In this document: positions 17,203-25,716 of the stretch, piece by piece
Layout: every line of letters starts with the position of its first letter
How positions within the stretch are numbered: position 1 is the stretch's first letter
Assembly (NCBI RefSeq): GCF_037976325.1
Contig: NZ_CP150265.1
Coordinates: forward strand, 4,025,501-4,089,500
Length of the DNA: 64,000 nt
From: Paenibacillus sp. FSL K6-3182
GTDB taxonomy: Bacteria > Bacillota > Bacilli > Paenibacillales > Paenibacillaceae
Reading direction: 5' to 3'
Notes under the pieces: generated by a model
Database searches by the model: none
Told to the model about the DNA's origin: nothing
What the model saw: the letters and a program-made list of their open reading frames with translations, nothing else
Position numbers and translations under genes: made by a program

Positions 17203-17382
17203 ATGTCTCATAATATCGGTACGATCTTGGTTCTTTTCATCTTATTAGTCATTGTTGCTTGTAGCTGTGGCGTATTGGGCCGCAATGAAAGAAGAAATGA
17301 AAATCATGTTGAAAGTGTCAACGAAAAAAGAAATGACAGAGTGAGCGACAGAGGTTACGGCGGCTGTTGCGGAGGCTACTAA
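17203..17382 (+). CDS. Tiny membrane protein, YjcZ-like, long form 2
   Basis: 59 aa, near-copy of the protein at 16627: same hydrophobic helix, then GVLGRNERRNENHVES and an end of VSDRGYGGCCGGY. Upstream DNA (including ATAAGAGGAGGTTTTTAAAT before ATG) is nearly identical to that of long form 1, so the pair arose by segmental duplication. Third gene of the array. Confidence 0.7.
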   Translation: MSHNIGTILVLFILLVIVACSCGVLGRNERRNENHVESVNEKRNDRVSDRGYGGCCGGY

Positions 17383-17509
17383 TCCTATTTTGACCACTTT
17401 GCTCGTTCTATGAGATGGATAAACATACTCTATCTACCCATTATCCTGTCTTCTAGCTATAGCTTTGACTAACTTGCTCTATAAGATAATCCAAGGAGGT
17501 GAATGTTTC

Positions 17510-17623
17510 ATGTCAGGATCAGTTGGCGGTGCTCACAATAACATTGGTTTTATTCTTGTACTCTTCATTTTGCTCGTGATTATCTCTTGCAGCTGCGGAA
17601 TTTTCGGTGGCAACAACTACTAA
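17510..17623 (+). CDS. Tiny membrane protein, YjcZ-like, short form 2
   Basis: 37 aa: SGSVGGAHNN, hydrophobic helix FILVLFILLVIISC, then SCGIFGGNNY. AAGGAGGTG precedes ATG. Fourth gene of the array; it pairs with long form 2 as short form 1 pairs with long form 1. Confidence 0.7.
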   Translation: MSGSVGGAHNNIGFILVLFILLVIISCSCGIFGGNNY

Positions 17624-17825
17624 TCATTAGCTATTGGATATGACTTCTTCACTTGTCCTACAGACTACAGAGTATCCTTAACGGCCTTCCCATTACAAAA
17701 CCTCTAATCCCCTATTTTAGGCTAATGATACTAGGCATATGTCACCCCATGACAAATATCCAGTCACTAAGCTTTTGCAATGCATACCTTACAATGTATT
17801 CAAGTCGCAAGGAGGTGGATGTTTA

Positions 17826-17936
17826 ATGTCAGGATTCGTTGGTGGTGCTAATAATAGTATTGGTTTTATTCTGGTACTGTTTATTTTGTTGGTGATTATC
17901 TCTTGCAGCTGCGGTATTTTCGGTGGAGGTTACTAA
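17826..17936 (+). CDS. Tiny membrane protein, YjcZ-like, short form 3
   Basis: 36 aa: SGFVGGANNS, hydrophobic helix FILVLFILLVIISC, then SCGIFGGGY. The start at 17826 follows AAGGAGGTGG; an upstream ATG at 17739 is in frame but lacks a ribosome site and paralogue support. Last gene of the array, followed by a terminator. Confidence 0.7.
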   Translation: MSGFVGGANNSIGFILVLFILLVIISCSCGIFGGGY

Positions 17937-18005
17937 TAAATAATAAATGATGGGCTTACTGCTGCCTTCACGCATTCAAAATGCTGAATACACTTAAGCC
18001 TCTCC

Positions 18006-18037
18006 AGAAGACCCATTATGTGGGTCTTCTTTTTTTT
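18006..18037 (+). terminator. Terminator closing the tiny-protein array
   Basis: Perfect 10-bp arms AGAAGACCCA and TGGGTCTTCT with a 5-nt loop and a run of seven T. Confidence 0.9.
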
Positions 18038-18136
18038 ATATTGAATCTAATCCTTGCTTACATAGTCAAAAAATGTCTACACATGCTCTTTTAGATGCAG
18101 CCCTCATGAATTGAATTACCTTTTTTTATGAAAGTA

Positions 18137-18199
18137 TTGACAAAATAGTAAAACCACTAAATAATAAAATCAATACATTAGTTAGTAAATTAATTAATT
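18137..18199 (+). promoter_or_regulatory. Promoter and candidate MarR operator of the SDR gene
   Basis: -35 TTGACA (18137-18142), 17-bp spacer, -10 AATAAT (18160-18165). Downstream, at 18178-18199, is an AT-rich element containing TTAGTAAATTAATT, close to TTAGTAAATAATTT found over the -10 of the neighbouring marR gene. Repression by that MarR is inferred. Confidence 0.6.
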
Positions 18200-18214
18200 G
18201 GAGGAGGTTTTTTA

Positions 18215-19117
18215 TTGAAAGTGTTTATTACAGGCGTTACTGGGTATGTCGGCTTCGCGGTAGCTAAACAATTCCTATCCCAAGGTTATCAAGTTTCCGG
18301 ATTAGTTCGAACACAAGAAAAAGCTGAGCATTTAATTAAATTAGGCATCTCCCCTGTAATAGGCGATCTTGCTGATCTGGCTTTGCTGGCGGAATGTACT
18401 TATGCTGCTGATGGTGTCATTCATACTGCTATCTCGCATAATTCTGACATGGAAAAATTAGATGTTCATGCAGTTGATGCCATGTTAGACGGTTTGGAGG
18501 GCACTGGCAAAACATTCGTATATACGAGCGGAACGTTAATCTATAACGATACGCTTCATAATGTCGTTGATGAGGATTCGGCTGTAAATCCATTGCCGTT
18601 CTTGCAATGGAAAGCAAATCAGGAGCAAAAAGTGCTGACAGCTGCTGAGAGAAACATTTGTACTGTCGTTATTCGACCAGCTCTCGTTTACGGACGTGGT
18701 GGCGGTTTAGTTGGGGCGACTATTCAAAGAACGAAGCTCGCTCAATTCGCCAAATACGTTGGTGATGGACTAAACGCATGGTCAACCATTGATGTAGACG
18801 ACTTGGCAAACCTTTATGCATGCGCTTATACATTTGCATCTCCTGGGGCGTTATATAACGCAGCTTCCAAGGAACTCATTACAACCAAAGAGCTCATGAT
18901 AGCAATTGGCAAAATTGCCGGCGTCGCTGAAATTGAATCGTGTAGTTATGAAGAAGCTGTTCATGTTTTGGGCCCTGCTGCTTGGGGAGCGAGCATTAAC
19001 CAAAGAATATCTGGTTTACGTGCTGAACAGCAGCTGCAATGGAGCCCCTCTGCCAACTCGATCGTCAAAGAATTGGAGGAAGGTTCTTACCAAGCTTTTG
19101 CAAAAATAAAACGATAG
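18215..19117 (+). CDS. NAD(P)-dependent epimerase/dehydratase-like SDR
   Basis: 300-aa extended/atypical short-chain dehydrogenase. Rossmann motif TGVTGYVG at residues about 7-14; active-site region YTSGTLIY and a substrate segment PFLQWKANQEQKVL, where the usual YxxxK is changed to WxxxxEQK-like, so the chemistry is uncertain. TTG start behind GGAGGAGG. It ends in a hairpin shared with the convergent marR gene, and both promoters carry the same AT-rich motif, so the MarR protein probably controls it. Confidence 0.82.
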   Translation: MKVFITGVTGYVGFAVAKQFLSQGYQVSGLVRTQEKAEHLIKLGISPVIGDLADLALLAECTYAADGVIHTAISHNSDMEKLDVHAVDAMLDGLEGTGKTFVYTSGTLIYNDTLHNVVDEDSAVNPLPFLQWKANQEQKVLTAAERNICTVVIRPALVYGRGGGLVGATIQRTKLAQFAKYVGDGLNAWSTIDVDDLANLYACAYTFASPGALYNAASKELITTKELMIAIGKIAGVAEIESCSYEEAVHVLGPAAWGASINQRISGLRAEQQLQWSPSANSIVKELEEGSYQAFAKIKR

Positions 19118-19138
19118 TCCGTTACCGGACTATCGTTT
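19109..19138. terminator. Bidirectional terminator between SDR and marR
   Basis: 13-bp perfect arms AAACGATAGTCCG and CGGACTATCGTTT with a TTAC loop. The stop codons of both convergent genes lie inside the arms. Confidence 0.8.
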
Positions 19139-19636
19139 GGATGCTTCGCTATCTTCATAAGTATTCAGAAATTTTATGGATTTAGCTAATATTCGTATGA
19201 GTTGCTCGGCGTCATCTGCACCTAGATGTTCTCTTAAGTGCTGAAAACGTTCAAATAGCTCTGTCTCCCTTGCTCCAACAAATTCATGTCCAGCTTCAGT
19301 TGCTGTAACAAGAATGGATCTCCGATCACTTGCATCCATCGTACGAGTAATATACCCGATCTGTTCAAGCGATTGTATGACATGCGTCACAGCAGCTGAG
19401 GTTATTTTCAACTGTTTGCTTAGATCGGAAACTTTAATGCCATTAGAACCCGGCGGACATAAATACGTCAAGTAAACAAGCAAATTGGATTCGCTCTGCC
19501 GGAGCTCCTTAGAAGGACTAAACACATGCCCGACACGCTTCAATTGGCCGAATACGAGCGCAAGTTCCTTCGTTAAGTGATCTATATTCGTTCCTTGAAA
19601 GTTATCGTCATTACTCATACCATTATGAGCCCCCAT
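19130..19636 (-). CDS. MarR-family transcriptional regulator
   Basis: About 168 aa. Winged helix: recognition part IKVSDLSKQLKITSAAVTHVIQSLEQIGYITR and wing MDASDRRSILVTATEAG, the MarR signature. The promoter (TTGACA/AATAAT) lies at 19661-19689, so a longer reading from 19702 would begin upstream of transcription; ATG at 19636 (or 19618) is the real start. Ligand unknown; probable target is its own promoter and the convergent SDR. Confidence 0.85.
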   Translation of the reverse strand: MGAHNGMSNDDNFQGTNIDHLTKELALVFGQLKRVGHVFSPSKELRQSESNLLVYLTYLCPPGSNGIKVSDLSKQLKITSAAVTHVIQSLEQIGYITRTMDASDRRSILVTATEAGHEFVGARETELFERFQHLREHLGADDAEQLIRILAKSIKFLNTYEDSEASKR

Positions 19637-19658
19637 AAGCTTTTTCCAATTTATTTTT

Positions 19659-19689
19659 AAATTATTTACTAAATTAATAATGATGTCAA
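19659..19689 (-). promoter_or_regulatory. marR promoter with candidate autoregulatory site
   Basis: Minus strand: -35 TTGACA (19684-19689), 17 bp, -10 AATAAT (19661-19666). The spacer and -10 hold AATTTAGTAAATAATTT, which shares TTAGTAAAT with the SDR upstream region. Confidence 0.6.
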
Positions 19690-19741
19690 GATGGAAAGTC
19701 AAGCTTCATTCTTTATGGATGGATAAACATTAATTCATTCA

Positions 19742-20587
19742 TTATTTTTCATTTAACGGTTTAAACGTCCTGCCCGCGATGAGTATGTACTGTAATTCAT
19801 TTGGCTGAATGATCGTGCCTCCACCTGCGTTTAATTGTTTTTTGATGATGGCATCCTTTTTAACAGCTGGTCTTGGCCTATCCTTAATATCCACTGTAGA
19901 ATCATCTGCATCCATGATGGATGAGTGTTCAAAATATATGATAGTATGCAGATCCTCTTGTCCCTCCGGTATATCTTTCCCTGTACTATTTTTGGCAGTT
20001 ACGGTTAGATCAATGAGCGATACTTTATTTTTCACAAAGACATTATATGAAATTTCTATTGGCTGGAACGCATTGGGGTCTGCTGTTCTTGCTATCCCTA
20101 CTCGGTCATCATCAGAAAGATACTTCAGTTTTCCTTGCTTTAATAATCGTTCGTCATTCAAAGTGATCACATTATTTTCATTCGTGACTTTAAAAGAGAA
20201 GGAATCAAAAAGTATTCGAGCTGGAACGAGCAGAAAACCTTTCTCCACTACTGCTTTAGTGTCCATCTCTACATTTTGACCATTAACCTTTGCAGTCTTA
20301 TTGCCTGCCTGAATTTGAACAATGTTCTCCCCTTCTTTAATTTCAGCTGTTTTCGTTTGGTTATTATAAGAAACTGTAGCACCGAGCAATTCACTTACAG
20401 ATCTTAATGGTAAAATCAATCGATTCTGTTTATCAACATAAGGCTCCTTTGGATAGGTATATGCCACATAATAATCGTTCATTTTCAAAATAACGGGTGT
20501 ACTTTTTTTGGGTGCAGCATAACTGACAGCTGTTATGGAGAACATCATTACACCCGCAATGGTCAATTTTATTAATTTTCTCATCAT
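19742..20587 (-). CDS. Secreted protein with copper-amine-oxidase N-terminal-like domain
   Basis: 281 aa. Signal peptide (LIKLTIAGVMMFSITAVSYA) then a Cu_amine_oxidN1-type domain at about 35-150 (RLILPLRSVSELLGATVSYNNQTKTAEI and LLVPARILFDSF), a stalk-like module very common in Paenibacillus exoproteins. The C-terminal 130 residues (ending NELQYILIAGRTFKPL) resemble a beta-sandwich with no enzymatic motif. Not an amine oxidase. Function unknown; outside the cell. Confidence 0.8.
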   Translation of the reverse strand: MMRKLIKLTIAGVMMFSITAVSYAAPKKSTPVILKMNDYYVAYTYPKEPYVDKQNRLILPLRSVSELLGATVSYNNQTKTAEIKEGENIVQIQAGNKTAKVNGQNVEMDTKAVVEKGFLLVPARILFDSFSFKVTNENNVITLNDERLLKQGKLKYLSDDDRVGIARTADPNAFQPIEISYNVFVKNKVSLIDLTVTAKNSTGKDIPEGQEDLHTIIYFEHSSIMDADDSTVDIKDRPRPAVKKDAIIKKQLNAGGGTIIQPNELQYILIAGRTFKPLNEK

Positions 20588-20805
20588 TTAACAAACACTC
20601 CTTTTTTAGCATTTATCGATAAAACGTAATTCTCTATCCATTTGTTGCGCTAAAGCCCGAATTAGGTAATGCTTTTCAAATTTTGAAATGATATATTGAA
20701 ATCATTAGCTAGGAAAGGATGATTACCGATGTTATGCATCTTTATCGAATACTTCAATATTACTAATGTCAATAATCTACCTATAAATCAAAAGGATGGT
20801 CCTAT

Positions 20806-22296
20806 TTGAAAATTAACAATAGCAATAATATCCCTGTCCGTTTTTTCATAAACGACAAAATTAAGCTTGAAAAAAATGCTTTAGCAGAACTTGATCAACT
20901 CCTCACCGTCAATGAATCTGTAGAAACCCTGAAACAGCACACTAGCGGTTATTTTACGAACGAAAATGCAAAAATAGAAGAGGTAGCGATCACTCCCGAT
21001 TTCCACAAAGGCAGCGGCATTCCGATTGGTACAACCATCTTCACCAAAGGATTTGTCATCCCTCAAGCTGTAGGCAATGACATTAATTGTGGCATGCGGT
21101 TATACACGACATCGCTGAAGGAAAATGATATCCGGTCAAATCTTAAACAAATCGAATCCGATATTCGTCATATTTTCTTTGAAGGCGGACGTCATATACC
21201 AATGACAAGGGTGCAGCGTGAAGCTATTTTCAAAGAAGGATTAATGGGTATTCTCGAGACACAGAAATCGATTAAGTGCAATGGTTTGTGGGAATTTTAT
21301 GATGCTAAGCAGCAAGAGGACGACCTTTTAAAGGTAAATCGATTTGGTTCATTTATTACGGATAAAGTAGATGGACTGGATAGTTATTTAGGAAGCGATG
21401 ATCTGTCCTATGATAGTCAGATTGGATCGATCGGCGGCGGCAATCATTTTGTAGAAATTCAGAAAGTAGTGAATATACGCAATCATGCTTTGGCAAAGGA
21501 ATGGAATATCAAAGCTGGCCAAATCGTCGTTATGATTCATACAGGCTCTGTATCTATAGGGCATCACGCAGGTCTAAACATCAAAGAAATGCTGAAAGAA
21601 ATTTACCCTGCCTCTCTTAAGCATCCAAGCAATGGGATCTATGTCCTGCCTCATTCCGAACAATATGAATATCAATGGAATCGTTATTGGAACCTCCTTC
21701 ATAACGCAGCAAACTTCGCTTTTGCGAATCGCTTATTTCTGGGGCTTATGCTTCAAAAGTCATTGTCCAAAAGCATAAAGGATTTTGAGTATAAATTGCT
21801 CTACGATGCCCCTCACAACTTCGTATGGGAAGAAACGATTGAGGGCAGCGAAGGTTTTATCCATCGCAAAGGCTCTTGCACAGCAAAGTCAGCTGAACAA
21901 ATGGCCAACACCCCTTTTCAATTTACGGGTGAGCCGGTCTTTATACCTGGATCCATGGGAGCGAAAAGCTACATTCTTGCAGGACTTGGCAATCGTGAGA
22001 GCTTATTCAGCGCTAGTCATGGTGCTGGTCGAAGCCTTTCAAGAGGAGATTCAGTAAAAGTAGATGATGCTTTGTTTCGCGAATTTATTTCCAAGTTTAA
22101 TATTGTTACACCTATTGATCCGAACCGTAACGATATTAAATCCAGACAGGATATACTCAAGAAATGGGAAGAAGAATTAAAGAAAGAGGCTCCGTACGCT
22201 TACAAGGATATCAATGCCATCATCGAATCACATGAAGAACACGGCATGGCACAAATTGTTGCAGAAGTTGAACCTATTTTAACGATAAAAGGGTAA
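20806..22296 (+). CDS. RtcB-family RNA ligase
   Basis: 496 aa. Hallmarks of RtcB (GTP-dependent ligase of 2',3'-cyclic phosphate or 3'-phosphate to 5'-OH RNA): PDFHKGSGIPIG at 64-75, DINCG at 92-96 (Mn-binding Cys), GGGNHF near 210-215, PGSMGAKSY, and HGAGR near 405-409 containing the guanylated histidine. All catalytic positions seem intact. TTG start behind AAAGGATGG. No archease or rtcA-like partner is nearby, so it is an orphan, and its RNA target is unknown. Confidence 0.9.
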   Translation: MKINNSNNIPVRFFINDKIKLEKNALAELDQLLTVNESVETLKQHTSGYFTNENAKIEEVAITPDFHKGSGIPIGTTIFTKGFVIPQAVGNDINCGMRLYTTSLKENDIRSNLKQIESDIRHIFFEGGRHIPMTRVQREAIFKEGLMGILETQKSIKCNGLWEFYDAKQQEDDLLKVNRFGSFITDKVDGLDSYLGSDDLSYDSQIGSIGGGNHFVEIQKVVNIRNHALAKEWNIKAGQIVVMIHTGSVSIGHHAGLNIKEMLKEIYPASLKHPSNGIYVLPHSEQYEYQWNRYWNLLHNAANFAFANRLFLGLMLQKSLSKSIKDFEYKLLYDAPHNFVWEETIEGSEGFIHRKGSCTAKSAEQMANTPFQFTGEPVFIPGSMGAKSYILAGLGNRESLFSASHGAGRSLSRGDSVKVDDALFREFISKFNIVTPIDPNRNDIKSRQDILKKWEEELKKEAPYAYKDINAIIESHEEHGMAQIVAEVEPILTIKG

Positions 22297-22361
22297 AGCT
22301 TTTTATACTGAAGGTTTAGTGGTTTAAACTAAAATATTTCATTTTTAATAATTAAAACAGC

Positions 22362-22388
22362 AAAAAAGCCACGTCCTTGTGACGTGGC
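22362..22388 (-). terminator. Terminator of the gerA-C-D transcript
   Basis: Arms GCCACGTC and GACGTGGC with a 5-nt loop, followed on the minus strand by six T. It also sits after rtcB. Confidence 0.8.
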
Positions 22389-22419
22389 TAACAGATGACA
22401 TTCTATATTTTAGACATCT

Positions 22420-22653
22420 TTATTTTAACCATGTGTCCAATAAGTGTGTAACAGGATTATATATGTAGATAATCCCATCCAAAGGGTTGGGGAGTCCAAT
22501 ATGTAAAGCTTCAGCAATACCTATTAAGGTTCCAAACAGCAGAAGAATGGAAAATATCCATAATTCTTTTTTGGATTTTCCTCTTAATAGCGCAGGAACA
22601 TCAATAGCGATAATTAAAGCGACCGCTACAAGGATCACTATGATAGGTACCAT
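22420..22653 (-). CDS. Small spore-germination D-type membrane protein
   Basis: 77 aa with two hydrophobic helices (IIVILVAVALIIAIDVPAL and WIFSILLLFGTLIGIAEAL) joined by a basic turn GKSKKE. It lies 10 bp after the GerC gene on the same strand. Small two-helix D proteins encoded next to ger operons are known to modulate germinant receptors; assignment rests on size, topology and position. Confidence 0.65.
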   Translation of the reverse strand: MVPIIVILVAVALIIAIDVPALLRGKSKKELWIFSILLLFGTLIGIAEALHIGLPNPLDGIIYIYNPVTHLLDTWLK

Positions 22654-22663
22654 ATGTGCATCT

Positions 22664-23866
22664 TCACTCCTCTTTCTTCATCTCTTCCAGAAAGGAATTA
22701 GACACCGTACCTAAATGTCGAATTTTATGATTTACCTTCACGTTTACTGGCATTGTCTCAAAAGTGTGATCCCAATTTTTTTTGAGCTTTCTCCATTCTT
22801 TAGGATTCGAACGATGTATAACATCCCCAAATCCAAAAATATCGACTTTGTATTTTTTCTGCACTTTTTTTACTGTCGCGTCAATGAAACCTTCGACTTT
22901 GCTGTTTGCTAGCCTTTCTACTTCAGCAATATTTTTCGTCTCCAACAAATCTATGGAGCATTGAACTTCCCCAATATTAATTTCTATTCGTATTTCGATA
23001 TCGATCTGAGGTTGTCCATCCTTTACGCTGCCCTTGACCTTCGTCTTAGACCGAATGACCTCGAACGTAATTTTGCCGCCTTGTGGACAAGTAACATAAC
23101 CCACTGTGCTTTTAATTTCATCGCTAATATAGTTGTATGCTTTGCTTTCAGTTTCATTTAGCCAACCAACCAACTTATCCTTCTTAAATACCGCTAGTCC
23201 CGAATATTGCAATGTAGTTGGGGTCAGAACCTTCTCCATATTTCTCTTTTCTTGCCCTATTTGCTCGTCCCCCAAAATAACAAGACCTGTTAATACAGGG
23301 TCTCTTCCTTCGCTAACGAGTGTAGTAATAAGCTGATCCAATGTAACCGTTGTTGTTGGAGCCCATTGCTTCTCTGAAGTCTGAAGGGTAGAGAACAGAC
23401 TGACCGCAGGAATCGTTTCCAGCTTTGTTAATACTTTTAGCGTATTCTCGGCAGTCGTATGCTTTGATACAACGATAAAGAAATCAGTACGAATTTCTTC
23501 ATCTCTTGACAAGAGATCTAACGCCTGACCAATTCCTTCCTTAGCTAAGGATTCGCCAAGAACCACAATTCGCAAATGGGAAGGATAAATTTTACGAGGG
23601 TTTATAGTGGTCATTTTGCGTACCGCTTCGAAAATGGTATTAGCCGTGATTTGATACGTCGTGACGGGTGTCTTGTCACCGCCCTTCTTCCCTGCAACTT
23701 CAGTCGGCTCGACGACCTGAACAGAAACCTTATATTGATTTCCGACCTTGTCAATTCCCAAAGCTACCGCGATTGCCAGCTCATTCAACTCACGGCCTTT
23801 CCAACAACCTGTGACGAATATAAGCGAGATGACAATTAAACAGAGTAAACATCTTTTACGCTTCAT
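22664..23866 (-). CDS. Ger(x)C family spore germination lipoprotein
   Basis: C subunit of a nutrient germinant receptor, 400 aa. Signal peptide with lipobox FVTGC (Cys near 21), then the conserved N-terminal WKGRELNELAIAVALGID. Located on the outer face of the spore inner membrane in known systems. It starts 3 bp after the A gene. Confidence 0.92.
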   Translation of the reverse strand: MKRKRCLLCLIVISLIFVTGCWKGRELNELAIAVALGIDKVGNQYKVSVQVVEPTEVAGKKGGDKTPVTTYQITANTIFEAVRKMTTINPRKIYPSHLRIVVLGESLAKEGIGQALDLLSRDEEIRTDFFIVVSKHTTAENTLKVLTKLETIPAVSLFSTLQTSEKQWAPTTTVTLDQLITTLVSEGRDPVLTGLVILGDEQIGQEKRNMEKVLTPTTLQYSGLAVFKKDKLVGWLNETESKAYNYISDEIKSTVGYVTCPQGGKITFEVIRSKTKVKGSVKDGQPQIDIEIRIEINIGEVQCSIDLLETKNIAEVERLANSKVEGFIDATVKKVQKKYKVDIFGFGDVIHRSNPKEWRKLKKNWDHTFETMPVNVKVNHKIRHLGTVSNSFLEEMKKEE

Positions 23867-23869
23867 CGT

Positions 23870-25474
23870 TTATCCACCTGCATTATCACGCGTCGGTTCA
23901 GAATGACTGCTTTGTTCGCGAATGATGTTGTTTTTATTGATCAATCTAGGCCTCGTTAGCATTGCCCAGCGGGGGAATCGGAAAATGGTATCCTTTTGCT
24001 CCTCAAGATTAAATGGTGCAAACGGACTCAAATAGGGAACACCGAATGAACGCAAACTGCACAAGTGAAGTACGAGTGCAAAAATCCCTATGATTATCCC
24101 AAACAACCCAAAAGAAGCAGCAAGTATCATCAAAGGAAAACGAAGCATTCTAAAGGTCATGGACATGTCGAAGGCCGGAAGCACAAAGCTGGCAATTCCC
24201 GTTAGTGCAACGACGATTACCATGGCAGCAGATATAATACCCGCCTCAACAGCCGCTGTTCCAATGACTAATGTTCCTACAATGGAGACGGCCTGTGCAA
24301 TCGCTTTTGGCATTCTTAAGCCAGCTTCCCGTAAAATTTCAAATGTTACCTCCATCATGACGGCCTCGATGAACGCTGTAAAAGGTACCCCTTCTCGTTG
24401 AGCAGCCAAACCGATCAATAGCTGCGTGGGTAACATTTCCTGATGAAATGTAGTAATAGCAATATAAAGCGACGGACCTAACAGAGAAATAAATATACTA
24501 AGAAAACGAAGCATACGAATAAGTGTGCTGATGTCCGCGCGCGTATAATAATCCTCAGCAGCCTGTATAAACGAGATAAATAATGCTGGGACGACCAATA
24601 CAATCGGCGTTCCGTCAACCAAAATGGCTACTTTCCCTTCCAAAAGCTCAGCTGCTATGACGTCCGGACGTTCCGAATGATACAACGTAGGAAATGGAGT
24701 ATAGGTTTTTTCCTGAATTAATTCCTCAATGTAGCCGCTCTCCAATATGCCATCAATATCGATCCGATCGAGACGACGATGCACTTCTTCTACTATCTTG
24801 TCATTTGCAATTCCTTTGATATACATGATCGATACATCGGTTTTTGTCACTCTCCCAATTGACGTTGTTGTGAGCCATAAATTAGGATCTTTTATTTTGC
24901 GGCGGATTAACGCCGTATTGGTTCGAATACATTCTGTAAAGCCTTCTTTCGGTCCCCGAATAACGGTCTCTGTCGTGGATTCCGTGACTGCACGGTCTTT
25001 CCAGCCTCTCATGCCGATGATGAACCCTTGGGCGCAACCGTCCAATAAAAGAATGACATCTCCAGACAACAAGGCGGTTGCCAAAGAACCAAATTCCGTA
25101 ACATCCTTTATAGCTCCGACCGTTAGAATTTGATCCTTCACAACTTGAAAGATCTTATCTGGGCTAGATACGTTTGGGTCAAGCTCCGCATTAGGGATGC
25201 TTGGCATAAGCGATTCGATGATGAATTTCTGCACAGATTGCAGATCCGTTAATCCATCTGTATAAAATATCCCGGCTTTAAATTTCTCTCCTGCTCCAAT
25301 CTGAATTTCTCTGATCACAATATCGCTGCTATCACCTAGCATATTTTTTACATATTGGATATTATCATCAAGGCTTAAGTTCAACCTTTTTTCTTGGGCA
25401 GCTTTGTTGGAATCTACTCGCTTGCTTGCTGGAAGCTCCATCTTGTTTTTTGATTGATTATTGAAAAACCCCAT
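23870..25474 (-). CDS. GerA-family spore germination protein (A subunit)
   Basis: 534 aa. Large N-terminal soluble domain with the typical sequences VREIQIG and GDVILLLDGC, then the RGPKEGFTE and LLEGKVAILVDGTP motifs, and four to five membrane helices in the last 200 residues (for example MILAASFGLFGIIIGIFALV). Likely part of a ligand-gated ion channel triggering spore germination. First gene of a leftward A-C-D set; its B subunit is encoded divergently. Confidence 0.93.
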   Translation of the reverse strand: MGFFNNQSKNKMELPASKRVDSNKAAQEKRLNLSLDDNIQYVKNMLGDSSDIVIREIQIGAGEKFKAGIFYTDGLTDLQSVQKFIIESLMPSIPNAELDPNVSSPDKIFQVVKDQILTVGAIKDVTEFGSLATALLSGDVILLLDGCAQGFIIGMRGWKDRAVTESTTETVIRGPKEGFTECIRTNTALIRRKIKDPNLWLTTTSIGRVTKTDVSIMYIKGIANDKIVEEVHRRLDRIDIDGILESGYIEELIQEKTYTPFPTLYHSERPDVIAAELLEGKVAILVDGTPIVLVVPALFISFIQAAEDYYTRADISTLIRMLRFLSIFISLLGPSLYIAITTFHQEMLPTQLLIGLAAQREGVPFTAFIEAVMMEVTFEILREAGLRMPKAIAQAVSIVGTLVIGTAAVEAGIISAAMVIVVALTGIASFVLPAFDMSMTFRMLRFPLMILAASFGLFGIIIGIFALVLHLCSLRSFGVPYLSPFAPFNLEEQKDTIFRFPRWAMLTRPRLINKNNIIREQSSHSEPTRDNAGG

Positions 25475-25716
25475 TTGTCTATGTTCCTCTCTGCTCTGAA
25501 ATAGGGTGAGTTTTGTGAAAATATCTTTTACATTTGTTAACCAAACTTCGTTGATTCATACATTCATTGAATGAAGAGAGTAACTAGGACGAATGTTTAT
25601 CTAACAAAGTAAAAGGTAACAATGAGAAGATGCTGCAATGCTTTAGTCAAAGCTAATGGGGAATGGTTTTTATGGACTATATAATATAACGCGGATAACT
25701 TGGAAAGAGGCCAAAA
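25475..25716. promoter_or_regulatory. Divergent ger intergenic region
   Basis: 242 bp between gerA-type (leftward) and gerB-type (rightward) genes; must carry both promoters. A 13-bp odd palindrome CATTCATTGAATG lies near 25562. No convincing sigma-G promoter could be assigned by eye. Confidence 0.35.

Noticed and set aside
17739..17936. 65-codon version of the last tiny membrane protein
   Set aside because: Upstream part lacks paralogue support; the start at 17826 has AAGGAGGTGG.
25475..25716. Sigma-G promoters for the divergent ger genes
   Set aside because: Only partial matches to TGAATA/CATACTA with wrong spacing; not strong enough to call.
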